Assembly: GCA_050953365.1 (NCBI GenBank)
Contig: JBMNMN010000016.1
Span: 1 to 64,000, forward strand
DNA: 64,000 nt
Direction of reading: 5' to 3'
Source of the DNA: UBA1426 sp050953365
GTDB lineage: Bacteria > Bacillota > Clostridia > Peptostreptococcales > Anaerovoracaceae
Positions 24,710 to 33,133 of this stretch are shown piece after piece. A program made the position numbers and the translations under genes. Positions within the stretch are counted from its first letter, which is position 1, and each line of letters begins with the position of its first letter. The notes below the pieces were generated by a model, which ran no database searches, was not told the origin of the DNA, and saw nothing but the letters and a program-made list of their open reading frames with translations.

Positions 24710-26179
24710 ATGTACCATATAGAAGATAGTCTCCACGAGGAATGCGGAGTTTTCGGTATTCGCAGCAACAGCAGCGATGTGGTAAATAGCGTTTATACGG
24801 GCCTTTATGCACTGCAGCACAGAGGACAGGAAAGCTGCGGCATCGCCATCAACGACGATGGAATCATCACAGGCCATAAAGGAGTTGGCTTAGTCAGCGA
24901 AGTCTTTACAAAAGATATCATCGAAAAACTTCCCCGCGGAAACATGGCTATCGGTCACTGCCGTTATAGCACAGCCGGCGGGCTATCCGTGGCAAATGCA
25001 CAACCACTGGTCATACGTCATATCAAAGGTACCATGGCCATTGCCCACAACGGCAATCTGACCAACGCAACGGCCCTTAAAGAAGAATTGGAGCTCACAG
25101 GCGCCATCTTCCACACAACAAGCGATACCGAAGTCATCTCCTATACGATTATCCGGGAACGACTTTCATCCTCCTCCATAGAAGAGGCCATCAGCCGCGC
25201 CATGACTAAGATACAGGGCGCTTATTCCCTGGTGATCATGTCCCCGAAAAAACTCATTGCAGTCCGGGATCCCCTCGGGTTCCGTCCTCTTTGCATCGGA
25301 AAGGCCGGCAAAGATTACGTCATCGCTTCGGAAAGCTGCGCTTTGGATAGCGTGGGAGCCGCCTTTGTTCGGGATGTAAAACCCGGGGAAATCGTGGTCA
25401 TCGACGAAGAGGGAATGCGCAGCATCGAAGACAACTGCAAACCCGGTAAAAAGTCCGCTTGTGTCTTTGAGTTCATCTATTTTGCCCGTCCCGATTCCGT
25501 CATTGACGGCAGCTGCGTTCATACCGCCCGGCTGAGGGCAGGCGCATTTCTCGCTCTTGAGCATCCCGTTCAAGCAGACGTAGTCATCGGTGTCCCTGAT
25601 TCCGGCATTGACGCGGCCCTTGGCTATTCCAAGCAATCGGGAATCCCCTACGACGTGGGGTTCATTAAAAACAAATACATCGGAAGAACCTTTATCGAGC
25701 CCTTCCAGCCACAGCGGGAAAATACACTTCGCATAAAGTTGAATCCCATTTCCTCTACTGTCAGGGGTAAGCGGGTCATCCTCATCGACGACTCCATCGT
25801 CAGAGGCACTACCAGCAAGCGCATTGTCCGACTGCTGCGGGATGCAGGCGCAAAAGAAGTCCACATGAGAGTTTCTTCGCCGCCCTTCCTTTACCCCTGC
25901 TATTTCGGAACGGATATCAAATCGAGAGAGCATTTGATCGCCGTGAACCACACTGTGGAAGAGATCGCAGAAATAATCGGCGTGGATTCATTGGGATTTC
26001 TCGGAGTGGAGAACGTGACAAAGCTGGCTGACAATCCTTCTTTGGAATTTTGCACTTCCTGCTTTACCGGACGCTATCCCATTGAAGTTCCCGAAACCGT
26101 GCCGCAGGAGAAATTTCAAACTAAAATCGGGGAAATCGCGGACTTGGTGCAAGATCCCATCTGCATGGAGGACAAATAA
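24710..26179 (+). CDS. purF: Amidophosphoribosyltransferase
   Basis: Commits PRPP to purine synthesis by transferring glutamine amide nitrogen. The 489 aa product starts MYHIEDSLHEECGVFG: a short propeptide that would be cleaved to expose the catalytic Cys of the N-terminal nucleophile glutaminase. The C-terminal phosphoribosyltransferase domain has VILIDDSIVRGTTSKRIV. Four late cysteines (CVFEFIYFARPDS context; CYFGTDI; CTSCF) suit the Fe-S-containing Bacillus-type enzyme. The start is chosen at ATG 24710 because of GGAGG eight bases upstream; a longer reading from 24464 would translate the inverted repeat. Confidence 0.95.
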   Translation: MYHIEDSLHEECGVFGIRSNSSDVVNSVYTGLYALQHRGQESCGIAINDDGIITGHKGVGLVSEVFTKDIIEKLPRGNMAIGHCRYSTAGGLSVANAQPLVIRHIKGTMAIAHNGNLTNATALKEELELTGAIFHTTSDTEVISYTIIRERLSSSSIEEAISRAMTKIQGAYSLVIMSPKKLIAVRDPLGFRPLCIGKAGKDYVIASESCALDSVGAAFVRDVKPGEIVVIDEEGMRSIEDNCKPGKKSACVFEFIYFARPDSVIDGSCVHTARLRAGAFLALEHPVQADVVIGVPDSGIDAALGYSKQSGIPYDVGFIKNKYIGRTFIEPFQPQRENTLRIKLNPISSTVRGKRVILIDDSIVRGTTSKRIVRLLRDAGAKEVHMRVSSPPFLYPCYFGTDIKSREHLIAVNHTVEEIAEIIGVDSLGFLGVENVTKLADNPSLEFCTSCFTGRYPIEVPETVPQEKFQTKIGEIADLVQDPICMEDK

Positions 26180-26250
26180 AGAACCCGGACCTGTCTCAGG
26201 ATCCCGTCCGCATGGGAGATAAATAAGGGATCCGTATCGGAGGATAAACA

Positions 26251-27468
26251 ATGAAGAGTTTCAGTGAATTATACAAAGAATCCGGCGTGGATATAACGGC
26301 AGGTTACGAAGCCGTTTCATTGATGAAAAAACATATCGCCAGGACCGTTACAAAGGGTGTACTCGGTGACATCGGAGGCTTCGGCGGGCTTTTTGAGCTC
26401 GATCTCACCGATATAAAAGAGCCTGTTCTCGTATCCGGTACCGACGGCGTGGGCACAAAACTCAAAATCGCCTTTCTTATGGACAAGCACGATACTATCG
26501 GCATCGATTGCGTAGCTATGTGTGTCAACGACATTGTATGCAGCGGGGCTAAACCATTGATCTTTTTGGATTACCTGGCTGTCGGTGTAAACCGCCCTGA
26601 AAAAGTTGCCAAAATCGTTTCCGGAATTGCGGAAGGCTGCGTACAAGCCGGATGCGCCTTAGTCGGCGGCGAAACCGCCGAGATGCCCGGCTTCTACGGT
26701 CCCGAAGAATACGACTTGGCCGGCTTTGCGGTGGGCATAGCCGACAAGTGCAAACTCATCGACTCCCAAAGCGTCAAACCGGGAGATGTCATTATCGGTC
26801 TGCCTTCTTCCGGTATCCATTCAAACGGTTTTTCCTTGGTCCGAAAGGTTTTGGATGTGGAAAATCAACCTTTAAGCCGCTACATGGACGAGCTTTCATG
26901 TACTCTGGGAGAGGCGCTGCTTACGCCGACCCGGATCTATGTAAAGCCCGTCCTCTCACTCCTTTCTCAAATCAAAGTAAAAGGGATCTGTCATATCACC
27001 GGCGGCGGTTTCTATGAAAACATTCCGCGCATTCTTCCGGCGAACTGCGCAGCAAAAATAGATTATGAAGCTTTAACCGTTCCACCTATCTTTCATCTGC
27101 TTCAAAAGGCAGGAAACATTCCGGTCCGTGAAATGTTCAACGTATTCAACATGGGTACGGGCATGTGCATCATCACAAACCCTGCGGATGCAGACAAGGC
27201 CATTCAGTGTCTCAACGGGTATTTCGAGAAAGAAGCTGCCGCATCGGCAGCAAGCAACGAACCGTTTGAGAAAAAATCCTCTGTATCGATAGCAAATGAA
27301 CAGTTTGAAAATGAATCTGCTGCATCCGCAGGTAGTGAACAAATTAAGAATGAATCCGACATATCCGCAGACATCGAACAACTTGACAATAGGTCTTCTT
27401 CACGATCCGAGACCGCAACCATAATCGGAGAGATCGTTCCGGGTGAAAAAGAGGTGATTATGTGCTGA
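26251..27468 (+). CDS. purM: AIR synthetase with a C-terminal low-complexity insertion
   Basis: Phosphoribosylformylglycinamidine cyclo-ligase. The first 325 residues are canonical: SGTDGVGTKLKIAF, GIDCVAMCVNDI, GGETAEMPGFY and HITGGGFYENIPR. Residues about 326-388 form an extra acidic Ser/Ala/Glu-rich segment made of four degenerate units (PFEKKSS, QFENESA, QIKNESD, QLDNRSS), inserted just before the conserved terminal strand IIGEIVPGEKEV. The family is usually about 345 aa, so 405 aa is long because of this insert. The stop overlaps the purN start by a few bases. Confidence 0.93.
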   Translation: MKSFSELYKESGVDITAGYEAVSLMKKHIARTVTKGVLGDIGGFGGLFELDLTDIKEPVLVSGTDGVGTKLKIAFLMDKHDTIGIDCVAMCVNDIVCSGAKPLIFLDYLAVGVNRPEKVAKIVSGIAEGCVQAGCALVGGETAEMPGFYGPEEYDLAGFAVGIADKCKLIDSQSVKPGDVIIGLPSSGIHSNGFSLVRKVLDVENQPLSRYMDELSCTLGEALLTPTRIYVKPVLSLLSQIKVKGICHITGGGFYENIPRILPANCAAKIDYEALTVPPIFHLLQKAGNIPVREMFNVFNMGTGMCIITNPADADKAIQCLNGYFEKEAAASAASNEPFEKKSSVSIANEQFENESAASAGSEQIKNESDISADIEQLDNRSSSRSETATIIGEIVPGEKEVIMC

Positions 27469-28064
27469 ACATCGCCGTATTGATTTCCGGAAACGGCTCA
27501 AATCTTCAGGCGTTGATTGACGCGCAGAAAGAGGGTAAACTGAAATCAGGCTCCATTAAGCTGGTCATTTCGGATCGACCCGGCGCCTATGGATTGACGA
27601 GAGCCGCCGAAAACGGCATTCCTGCTTTGTCGGTCAATCGCAGGGATTTCCAATCTTCAGAGCAGTTTGATCAAACCATCGGCGAACTCCTGCGCGGTCA
27701 CCACATTCACCTGGTAGTCCTGGCAGGCTTTTTGTCTATTTTGGGAGAAAAGCTTGTGAGAGAATACGATCACAGAATGATCAATATACACCCCTCTCTT
27801 ATCCCCGCATTTTGCGGCGAAGGCTTCTACGGACTGAAGGTCCACCGGGCCGCCCTGGAAAAAGGAGTCAAGGTTACGGGAGCCACCGTCCACTACGTCA
27901 GCGAAATTCCCGACGGAGGCGAAATCATCATGCAGCAGCCTGTCCTCGTTAAAGAAGATGACACGCCGGAAAGTCTCCAACGGCGCGTCATGGAGGAAGC
28001 GGAATGGATCATGCTTCCAAAAGCCGTGGAACAGGTTTGCGCAATTCTTATGAGTAAAGAGTGA
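27462..28064 (+). CDS. purN: Phosphoribosylglycinamide formyltransferase
   Basis: Transfers a formyl group from 10-formyl-THF to GAR. It is 200 aa, with VLISGNGSNLQALIDA at the N-terminus, the MINIHPSLIPAF catalytic segment (Asn-x-His) and HYVSEIPDGGEIIMQ (catalytic Asp). The start is a GTG at 27462 overlapping the purM end by 7 bp with GAGGTG upstream, so translation is coupled. Confidence 0.94.
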   Translation: MLNIAVLISGNGSNLQALIDAQKEGKLKSGSIKLVISDRPGAYGLTRAAENGIPALSVNRRDFQSSEQFDQTIGELLRGHHIHLVVLAGFLSILGEKLVREYDHRMINIHPSLIPAFCGEGFYGLKVHRAALEKGVKVTGATVHYVSEIPDGGEIIMQQPVLVKEDDTPESLQRRVMEEAEWIMLPKAVEQVCAILMSKE

Positions 28065-28084
28065 AAAGAAAGGCAGGCGGAAAA

Positions 28085-28885
28085 ATGAAAGTCTATGATC
28101 TCTATGAGTACTTAAGCAATAAAAGCTATCCCGGAAGAGGCATCATCATCGGCACCAACGAGGAAGGAGATAAAGGTGTCGTCGCCTATTTTATAATGGG
28201 CAGAAGCGAGAACAGTCGCAACCGCATCATGGCAGAAGACGAAGACGGCATTCGCACGGAAGTCTATGACCCCTCAAAGGTCACAGATCCTTCCCTCATC
28301 ATCTATTCTCCCGTGCGCGTGTTTTCCCGCAGTACCATCGTTACCAACGGCGACCAAACGGACACCATTTACGACGCTCTGGAGCGGTTTGAAGCCAATA
28401 AGTACGACTACAAAAACGCCCTCCTTACCGACCACCTGGAAAGCACCCTGGCCGCCCGCGCCTTTAGCGAAGCCTTGGACACAAGAACATTTGAGCCGGA
28501 CGAGCCCCATTACACGCCTCGCATCTCCGGCCTGCTCTTTGCCAACGGCGATTTTTCCTCCTATAGATTGTCCATATTGAAATCCGCAGGAGGGGACCCC
28601 ATTACGTGCCAAAGGTTTTTCTATACTTACGAAAACAAACTGCCCGGGGTCGGGCATCTGATTCATACATATCAGGTCAACGAAGATCCGCTTCCTTCTT
28701 TTGAAGGCGATCCTCGCCCCGTGACCATCCGCGGAAGCATCGACACCTTCACCGCCAATTTGTGGCGAAGCCTGAATGCGGAAAACCGCGTGTCTCTCTT
28801 TGTCCGCTTCGTCGATTTCAGCAGCTTGGAGTACGAGACCCGCATTATTAACGAAATCGAGCAAATGGCCCAGAGCCAGTTGTAA
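28085..28885 (+). CDS. PurO-type IMP cyclohydrolase
   Basis: 266 aa. The N-terminus (YPGRGIIIGTNEEGDKGVVAYF then MGRSENSRNR) and the acidic GDQTDTIYDAL segment match the IMP_cyclohyd family named after archaeal PurO, which closes FAICAR to IMP. Since the next purine gene encodes only the transformylase half of PurH, this protein would supply the missing cyclohydrolase. Start ATG at 28085 after AGGCGG; an upstream GTG at 28061 is less likely. IS110 copy 2 begins 32 bp after its stop. Confidence 0.85.
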   Translation: MKVYDLYEYLSNKSYPGRGIIIGTNEEGDKGVVAYFIMGRSENSRNRIMAEDEDGIRTEVYDPSKVTDPSLIIYSPVRVFSRSTIVTNGDQTDTIYDALERFEANKYDYKNALLTDHLESTLAARAFSEALDTRTFEPDEPHYTPRISGLLFANGDFSSYRLSILKSAGGDPITCQRFFYTYENKLPGVGHLIHTYQVNEDPLPSFEGDPRPVTIRGSIDTFTANLWRSLNAENRVSLFVRFVDFSSLEYETRIINEIEQMAQSQL

Positions 28886-29066
28886 TAAAGTTGGGGGAAC
28901 ATATTGGGGAAGTTGTAAGAAAGACTAACTATTAAAAGTCAAGACCCAAAATGAAAAACTTCGGATGAATTGCAGAAATGCAACTCAGACAAACTGTACC
29001 TTGATAATTGCATGACAAAATTAGCACCCCTAAAGAGCTGCTCTCGGAATTACAATGGCATAGTGC

Positions 29067-30239
29067 CTATGCTTGGCTAATGAAGGTCTGATTCGTTTTC
29101 ACAAGGTGAAAGATTACCCGAGTCAGTTTCTTGGCCGCATGGGAAACGGCCACGTTGTAAGGTTTGCCCTCAGCACGCTTCTTCGCAAGGTACTGACCGA
29201 AGCCTCCATCCCAATGGCAGACATATTTTGCGGCATTAAATAGGGCGTAGCGTAGATATTTAGAGCCACGCTTCACCATTTTCGCATGTGTGGAGGTCAG
29301 TTGTCCTGACTGATAAACGGAAGGTTCCAAACCGGCGAAGGCAAGCACCTTCTCCGCCGAATCGAAGTTGCTGAAGTTTTCTGTTTCGGCAATGAGAATG
29401 GCAGCCATGCGGTAGGAGATTCCGGGAATCGTCAGAAGCGGGCTATGAAATTCATCGACAATGGGATTGATTTCTGCTTCGACCTGCTTAATCTGGTCTT
29501 CCATCATCCGGATCCTTTGGATGGTCTGCTGCAATTCTAAGGATTTCACGTCGCTGTAAGGACCGATGGAGTCTCGTGCTGCATTCCGGATTTCCATCGC
29601 TTTCTCCTTACCGTAGCGCCCCTTGGATGCAGTGGTAAGAAGATTAGATAGTCTAGTAAGGTGACACTGGGATATGGCTCTTGCGCTTGGAAATTCAGAG
29701 AGTAGAGCATATACAGAAGCCATATGCAGCGACGGGACCAGCTTCTCCAATTCAGGGAAAAGGATGACGCAAAGTCTTGCATAAGAGGATTTGAGTCTTG
29801 CGCAATCTTGCACCAAAGAGAAGCGGTATCTTGTTAGTGACTTAAGTTCGCGGACATGGTAAGATGTTTTCGAGTAGGGCTTTAAGCATTCTGTCCTAAG
29901 CATAGTCACAATCGAGTGAGCATCGACCGTATCCGTTTTCGTCTTTCTAAGGCTTAGACCTTTTCTGTAAAGATTGGTATGTAACGGATTGATTACCGTA
30001 GTGGGGAGATCATTGGCGATCAGAAACTCCAAAAGATTATCGCTGTAGTGACCGGTAGCTTCCAGTCCTACTTTAATTTGAGCGAAATCACTCCCACATG
30101 TCTTGAGATTTGTAAGCGATTCACGAAACCCCTGTTTGTTGTTTGGGATGGTGAACGTCGGGAAACGGATCACCCCATCCGAATCAACGATGATACAATC
30201 GTGCTTGTCCTTAGCAACATCAATACCGACATAAATCAT
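29067..30239 (-). CDS. IS110-family transposase, copy 2
   Basis: Same 390 aa DEDD recombinase as copy 1 apart from Ser for Leu in the GFRESLTN segment. All catalytic motifs (GIDVAKDKHD, GLEATGHYSD, TDTVDAHSIV and the SVYQSGQ serine) are intact, so both copies may be active. The start is ATG at 30239 after AAAGGAG. Confidence 0.95.
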   Translation of the reverse strand: MIYVGIDVAKDKHDCIIVDSDGVIRFPTFTIPNNKQGFRESLTNLKTCGSDFAQIKVGLEATGHYSDNLLEFLIANDLPTTVINPLHTNLYRKGLSLRKTKTDTVDAHSIVTMLRTECLKPYSKTSYHVRELKSLTRYRFSLVQDCARLKSSYARLCVILFPELEKLVPSLHMASVYALLSEFPSARAISQCHLTRLSNLLTTASKGRYGKEKAMEIRNAARDSIGPYSDVKSLELQQTIQRIRMMEDQIKQVEAEINPIVDEFHSPLLTIPGISYRMAAILIAETENFSNFDSAEKVLAFAGLEPSVYQSGQLTSTHAKMVKRGSKYLRYALFNAAKYVCHWDGGFGQYLAKKRAEGKPYNVAVSHAAKKLTRVIFHLVKTNQTFISQA

Positions 30240-30297
30240 AGTGGCTTCTCCTTTGAATTTGTATTGACACTGTTTTCTTCCACAGACCGGTTTGCCC

Positions 30298-30468
30298 AAT
30301 GTAACCTCGTGCTAAATGAAACGTCATGCGTTATCCAACTAATTACCACTTAAGCAAACGACTGTGGTTATAGCCTTTCTTAAAACGTCAAGCGTTAGGA
30401 GACTAGGACTAATCCACAGCGTCTGTAAGAAGTATAGCATTAAGTCCTTGGAGAGGGACTATAAACAC
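30298..30468 (-). ncRNA. Predicted IS110 bridge RNA, copy 2
   Basis: Identical in sequence to the copy 1 leader as read here. 5' hairpin at 30443-30460, target-binding loop at 30362-30419 with left guide GTCTCCT at 30397-30403, and donor-binding loop at 30301-30346. The left guide matches all seven bases of the left target of this copy (GTCTCCT). The right guide GTTTTAAG differs at one base from GTTGTAAG, the reverse complement of the right target. Confidence 0.75.
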
Positions 30469-30503
30469 TACTACTTTATAATACGAGGAGACACAAGATA
30501 TAA

Positions 30504-31682
30504 ATGGCGCAACTCATCGATTTGAAATACGGCTGCAATCCCGATCAAAAGCCTGCCCGCATATTTATTGAAAACAGAGATCTTCCTTTAGAAGTTCTAA
30601 ACGGCAAACCCGGTTACATCAATCTGCTGGACGCGTTGAACGGTTGGCAGTTGGTCAGCGAATTGAAAGCGGCTTGCGGCTTACCTGCCGCCACATCTTT
30701 CAAACACGTCAGCCCTGCAGGAGCAGCTTTGGGGCTGCCTTTGGACGATACGCTTCGGCAGATGTACTTTGTAGACCCGGAAGAAGTACTCTCTCCCCTT
30801 GCATGCGCATATGCCCGGGCCAGGGGCGCCGACAGAATGTCCTCTTTCGGCGATTTCATTGCCCTTTCCGATATCTGCGATTTGTCCACAGCCCGCCTCA
30901 TCGCGAAAGAAGTCTCTGACGGCATCATTGCGCCGGGTTATGAGGTAGACGCATTGGAATTGCTGAAAACCAAGCGCAAGGGTACTTATACGATTTTGAA
31001 AATTGATAAGGACTACGTACCGCACCACATTGAAACGAAACAAGTCTTCGGAATCAGTTTTCAGCAGGGAAGGAGCCCATATCCCATCGACAAAGACCTG
31101 CTGCACAATATTGTCACCAAGAATAAGGACCTTCCCGAAAACGCCAAACAGGATCTTTTACTCGCTTTGATCGCCGTTAAATATACCCAGTCCAATTCCG
31201 TATGCTATGCTTACCGAGGCCAGACCATCGGCGTCGGCGCAGGTCAGCAGTCTCGAATTCACTGCACCAGACTGGCGGGAAACAAGGCAGATCTCTGGCA
31301 TCTGCGCCATTATCCCAAGGTTCTACAGCTTAAGTTTGCCGAAGGCTTGGGACGCGCGGACCGGGATAATGCCATCGACGTATATTTGAGCGAAGATTAT
31401 GAGGACGTCATCGGGAACGATGTATGGCAGAACTTCTTTGCAGAAAGGCCGGCCCCCCTCACTGCCGAGGAAAAAAAGGACTGGCTGAAAAACGTGACCG
31501 GCGTTTCTCTGGCAAGCGATGCCTTCTTCCCCTTTGACGATAACATTCGAAGGGCAAGCCGCAGCGGTGTTTCCTACATCGCTCAACCGGGAGGTTCCAT
31601 CCGCGATCAGTCCGTCATCGATGCTTGTAACGCCTTTGGAATCACCATGGTCTTCACCGGCCTGCGCCTATTCCACCATTAA
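30504..31682 (+). CDS. Stand-alone AICAR transformylase (PurH C-terminal half)
   Basis: Formylates AICAR with 10-formyl-THF. The 392 aa protein corresponds to the AICARFT domain of PurH: SFKHVSPAGAALGLPL (Lys-His catalytic pair), SFGDFIALSDICD, TQSNSVCYAYRGQTIGVGAGQQSR and DAFFPFDDN with a terminal RLFHH. The MGS-like IMP cyclohydrolase domain is absent and probably replaced by the PurO-type protein upstream. After the IS110 insertion its SD reads AGGAGA, 12-14 bases from the ATG. Confidence 0.92.
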   Translation: MAQLIDLKYGCNPDQKPARIFIENRDLPLEVLNGKPGYINLLDALNGWQLVSELKAACGLPAATSFKHVSPAGAALGLPLDDTLRQMYFVDPEEVLSPLACAYARARGADRMSSFGDFIALSDICDLSTARLIAKEVSDGIIAPGYEVDALELLKTKRKGTYTILKIDKDYVPHHIETKQVFGISFQQGRSPYPIDKDLLHNIVTKNKDLPENAKQDLLLALIAVKYTQSNSVCYAYRGQTIGVGAGQQSRIHCTRLAGNKADLWHLRHYPKVLQLKFAEGLGRADRDNAIDVYLSEDYEDVIGNDVWQNFFAERPAPLTAEEKKDWLKNVTGVSLASDAFFPFDDNIRRASRSGVSYIAQPGGSIRDQSVIDACNAFGITMVFTGLRLFHH

Positions 31683-31773
31683 TAGGTGACCGGGAGAACC
31701 GGCAGGGAGATGTTTTGTTTACCAGCCCCTGACCCCCGGAAGTTGTATTCGGAGCCATTACAGGAGTGAGAAA

Positions 31774-33048
31774 ATGAAGTTATTAGTTTTGGGCGGCGGC
31801 GGCCGCGAACATGCCATTATCAAGAAGCTTCGGGAGAATCCAAAAGTAGCAACGATCTTTGCTCTACCCGGAAACGGCGGAATCTCCTACGATGCCCAAT
31901 GCGAAAATATCAACGCCCTGGATTTAGATGGGGTGATTGACTTTGCCCGGACCAATAAAGTGGACTTTGCCGTGGTGGGACCGGATGATCCATTGGCCAA
32001 AGGCGCCGTAAACAGGTTGCTCGACGCCGGAATTCCCACCTTTGGCCCTACCGCTGAAGCGGCAATAATTGAAAGCAGCAAAGTTTTTGCAAAAGAACTT
32101 ATGAAGAAATATAAGATTCCTACGGCAGAGTATCAAGTATTTGATTCCGCCGACGATGCCATCGCCTATGTTGAAACCGCGGACCGCTTTCCAGTAGTTG
32201 TGAAGGCCGACGGGCTGGCCCTCGGAAAAGGAGTCATTATCGCGGAAAACTTGGAAGAAGCCGTTCAAGGCATCCACAGAATCATGACGGAGCGGGTCTT
32301 CGGAGACAGCGGGAATCGGGTTGTTATTGAAGAGTATTTAACGGGACCGGAAGTGACTGTATTGGCGTTTACGGACTCCAAGACCCTGGTTCCCATGGTA
32401 TCCTCCATGGATCACAAACGTGTTTACGACGGTGACTTGGGTCCAAATACCGGAGGGATGGGAACCGTTGCCCCAAATCCATATTATACCGATGAAGTCG
32501 CCGATCGGTGTATGAAGGAGATTTTCCTGCCCACCATAGAAGCCATGAACGCGGAAGGACGTCCGTTTAAAGGTTGTCTGTACTTTGGTTCGATGCTTAC
32601 CCAGTCCGGCCCCAAAGTTATTGAATACAATAGCCGTTTTGGGGATCCGGAAGCGCAAGTTGTGCTTCCTCTTCTCGAAACCGATCTGCTTTCTGTCATG
32701 GAGGCGGTAGTGGAAGAACGACTCTCAGAGATTTCTGTCTCCTTCCGCAAGGGCGCAGCCTGCTGCGTAGTAGCAGCTTCTGCAGGATATCCGGGCAGCT
32801 ATAAAGTAGATGTTCCTATTTCCGGTCTGATAGACGGGCAGTTAGAAGGCGCTTTTGTTTTTCATGCAGGCACCAAGCGTACCGACAAAGGTCTGGTGAC
32901 AGCGGGCGGTCGCGTTCTGGGCGTCACCGGCGTGGGAGATACATTGCAGGAAGCCGTTGATTGGGCATACGCCGCATTAGGAAACATCCAATTTGACGGA
33001 ATGCATTATCGCAAAGATATCGGCAAAAAGGCCCTGCTCAACTTGTAA
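31774..33048 (+). CDS. purD: Phosphoribosylamine-glycine ligase
   Basis: ATP-grasp ligase joining glycine to phosphoribosylamine. It is 424 aa, with LVLGGGGREHAI at the start, VVKADGLALGKGVI (ATP lid), EEYLTGPEVTVLAF, GPNTGGMGTVAPNPYY and SRFGDPEAQVVLPLL. SD AGGAGTGAG precedes the ATG. It lies 91 bp after the AICAR transformylase gene. Confidence 0.96.
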   Translation: MKLLVLGGGGREHAIIKKLRENPKVATIFALPGNGGISYDAQCENINALDLDGVIDFARTNKVDFAVVGPDDPLAKGAVNRLLDAGIPTFGPTAEAAIIESSKVFAKELMKKYKIPTAEYQVFDSADDAIAYVETADRFPVVVKADGLALGKGVIIAENLEEAVQGIHRIMTERVFGDSGNRVVIEEYLTGPEVTVLAFTDSKTLVPMVSSMDHKRVYDGDLGPNTGGMGTVAPNPYYTDEVADRCMKEIFLPTIEAMNAEGRPFKGCLYFGSMLTQSGPKVIEYNSRFGDPEAQVVLPLLETDLLSVMEAVVEERLSEISVSFRKGAACCVVAASAGYPGSYKVDVPISGLIDGQLEGAFVFHAGTKRTDKGLVTAGGRVLGVTGVGDTLQEAVDWAYAALGNIQFDGMHYRKDIGKKALLNL

Positions 33049-33133
33049 AAGGTGTCTTACATCAATACGACTCCGGAAGGCCTTGGCGCTCCGGTTAACT
33101 TCCGTAAGAAAATTTGAGAGGAATGGGAGAAAG

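Larger units (their letters stand above)
28918..30485 (-). mobile_element. IS110-family insertion sequence, copy 2 (1568 bp)
   Basis: Reverse-oriented twin of the element at 10763-12330, one base different (30118). Core AG (CT on the element strand) is present at 28918-28919 and at 30486-30487. It sits between the PurO-type gene and the AICAR transformylase gene, with its left end in the Shine-Dalgarno of the latter. Removing it restores GTAAGGAGACAC ahead of that gene. Confidence 0.93.

Noticed and set aside
25166..25951. 261-codon open frame on the minus strand
   Set aside because: Antisense shadow of purF.
30450..30490. Outward promoter in the IS110 left end (TATAAT just before AGGA) driving the downstream gene
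   Set aside because: The nearest -35-like hexamer TTGGAG is 23 bp away and a start site would fall inside the SD, so the promoter is not convincing on sequence alone.
32993..33133. Extended N-terminus of PurL
   Set aside because: The extra 47 codons overlap purD and lack an SD; the conserved PurL start MAVFRI has GGGAG upstream.
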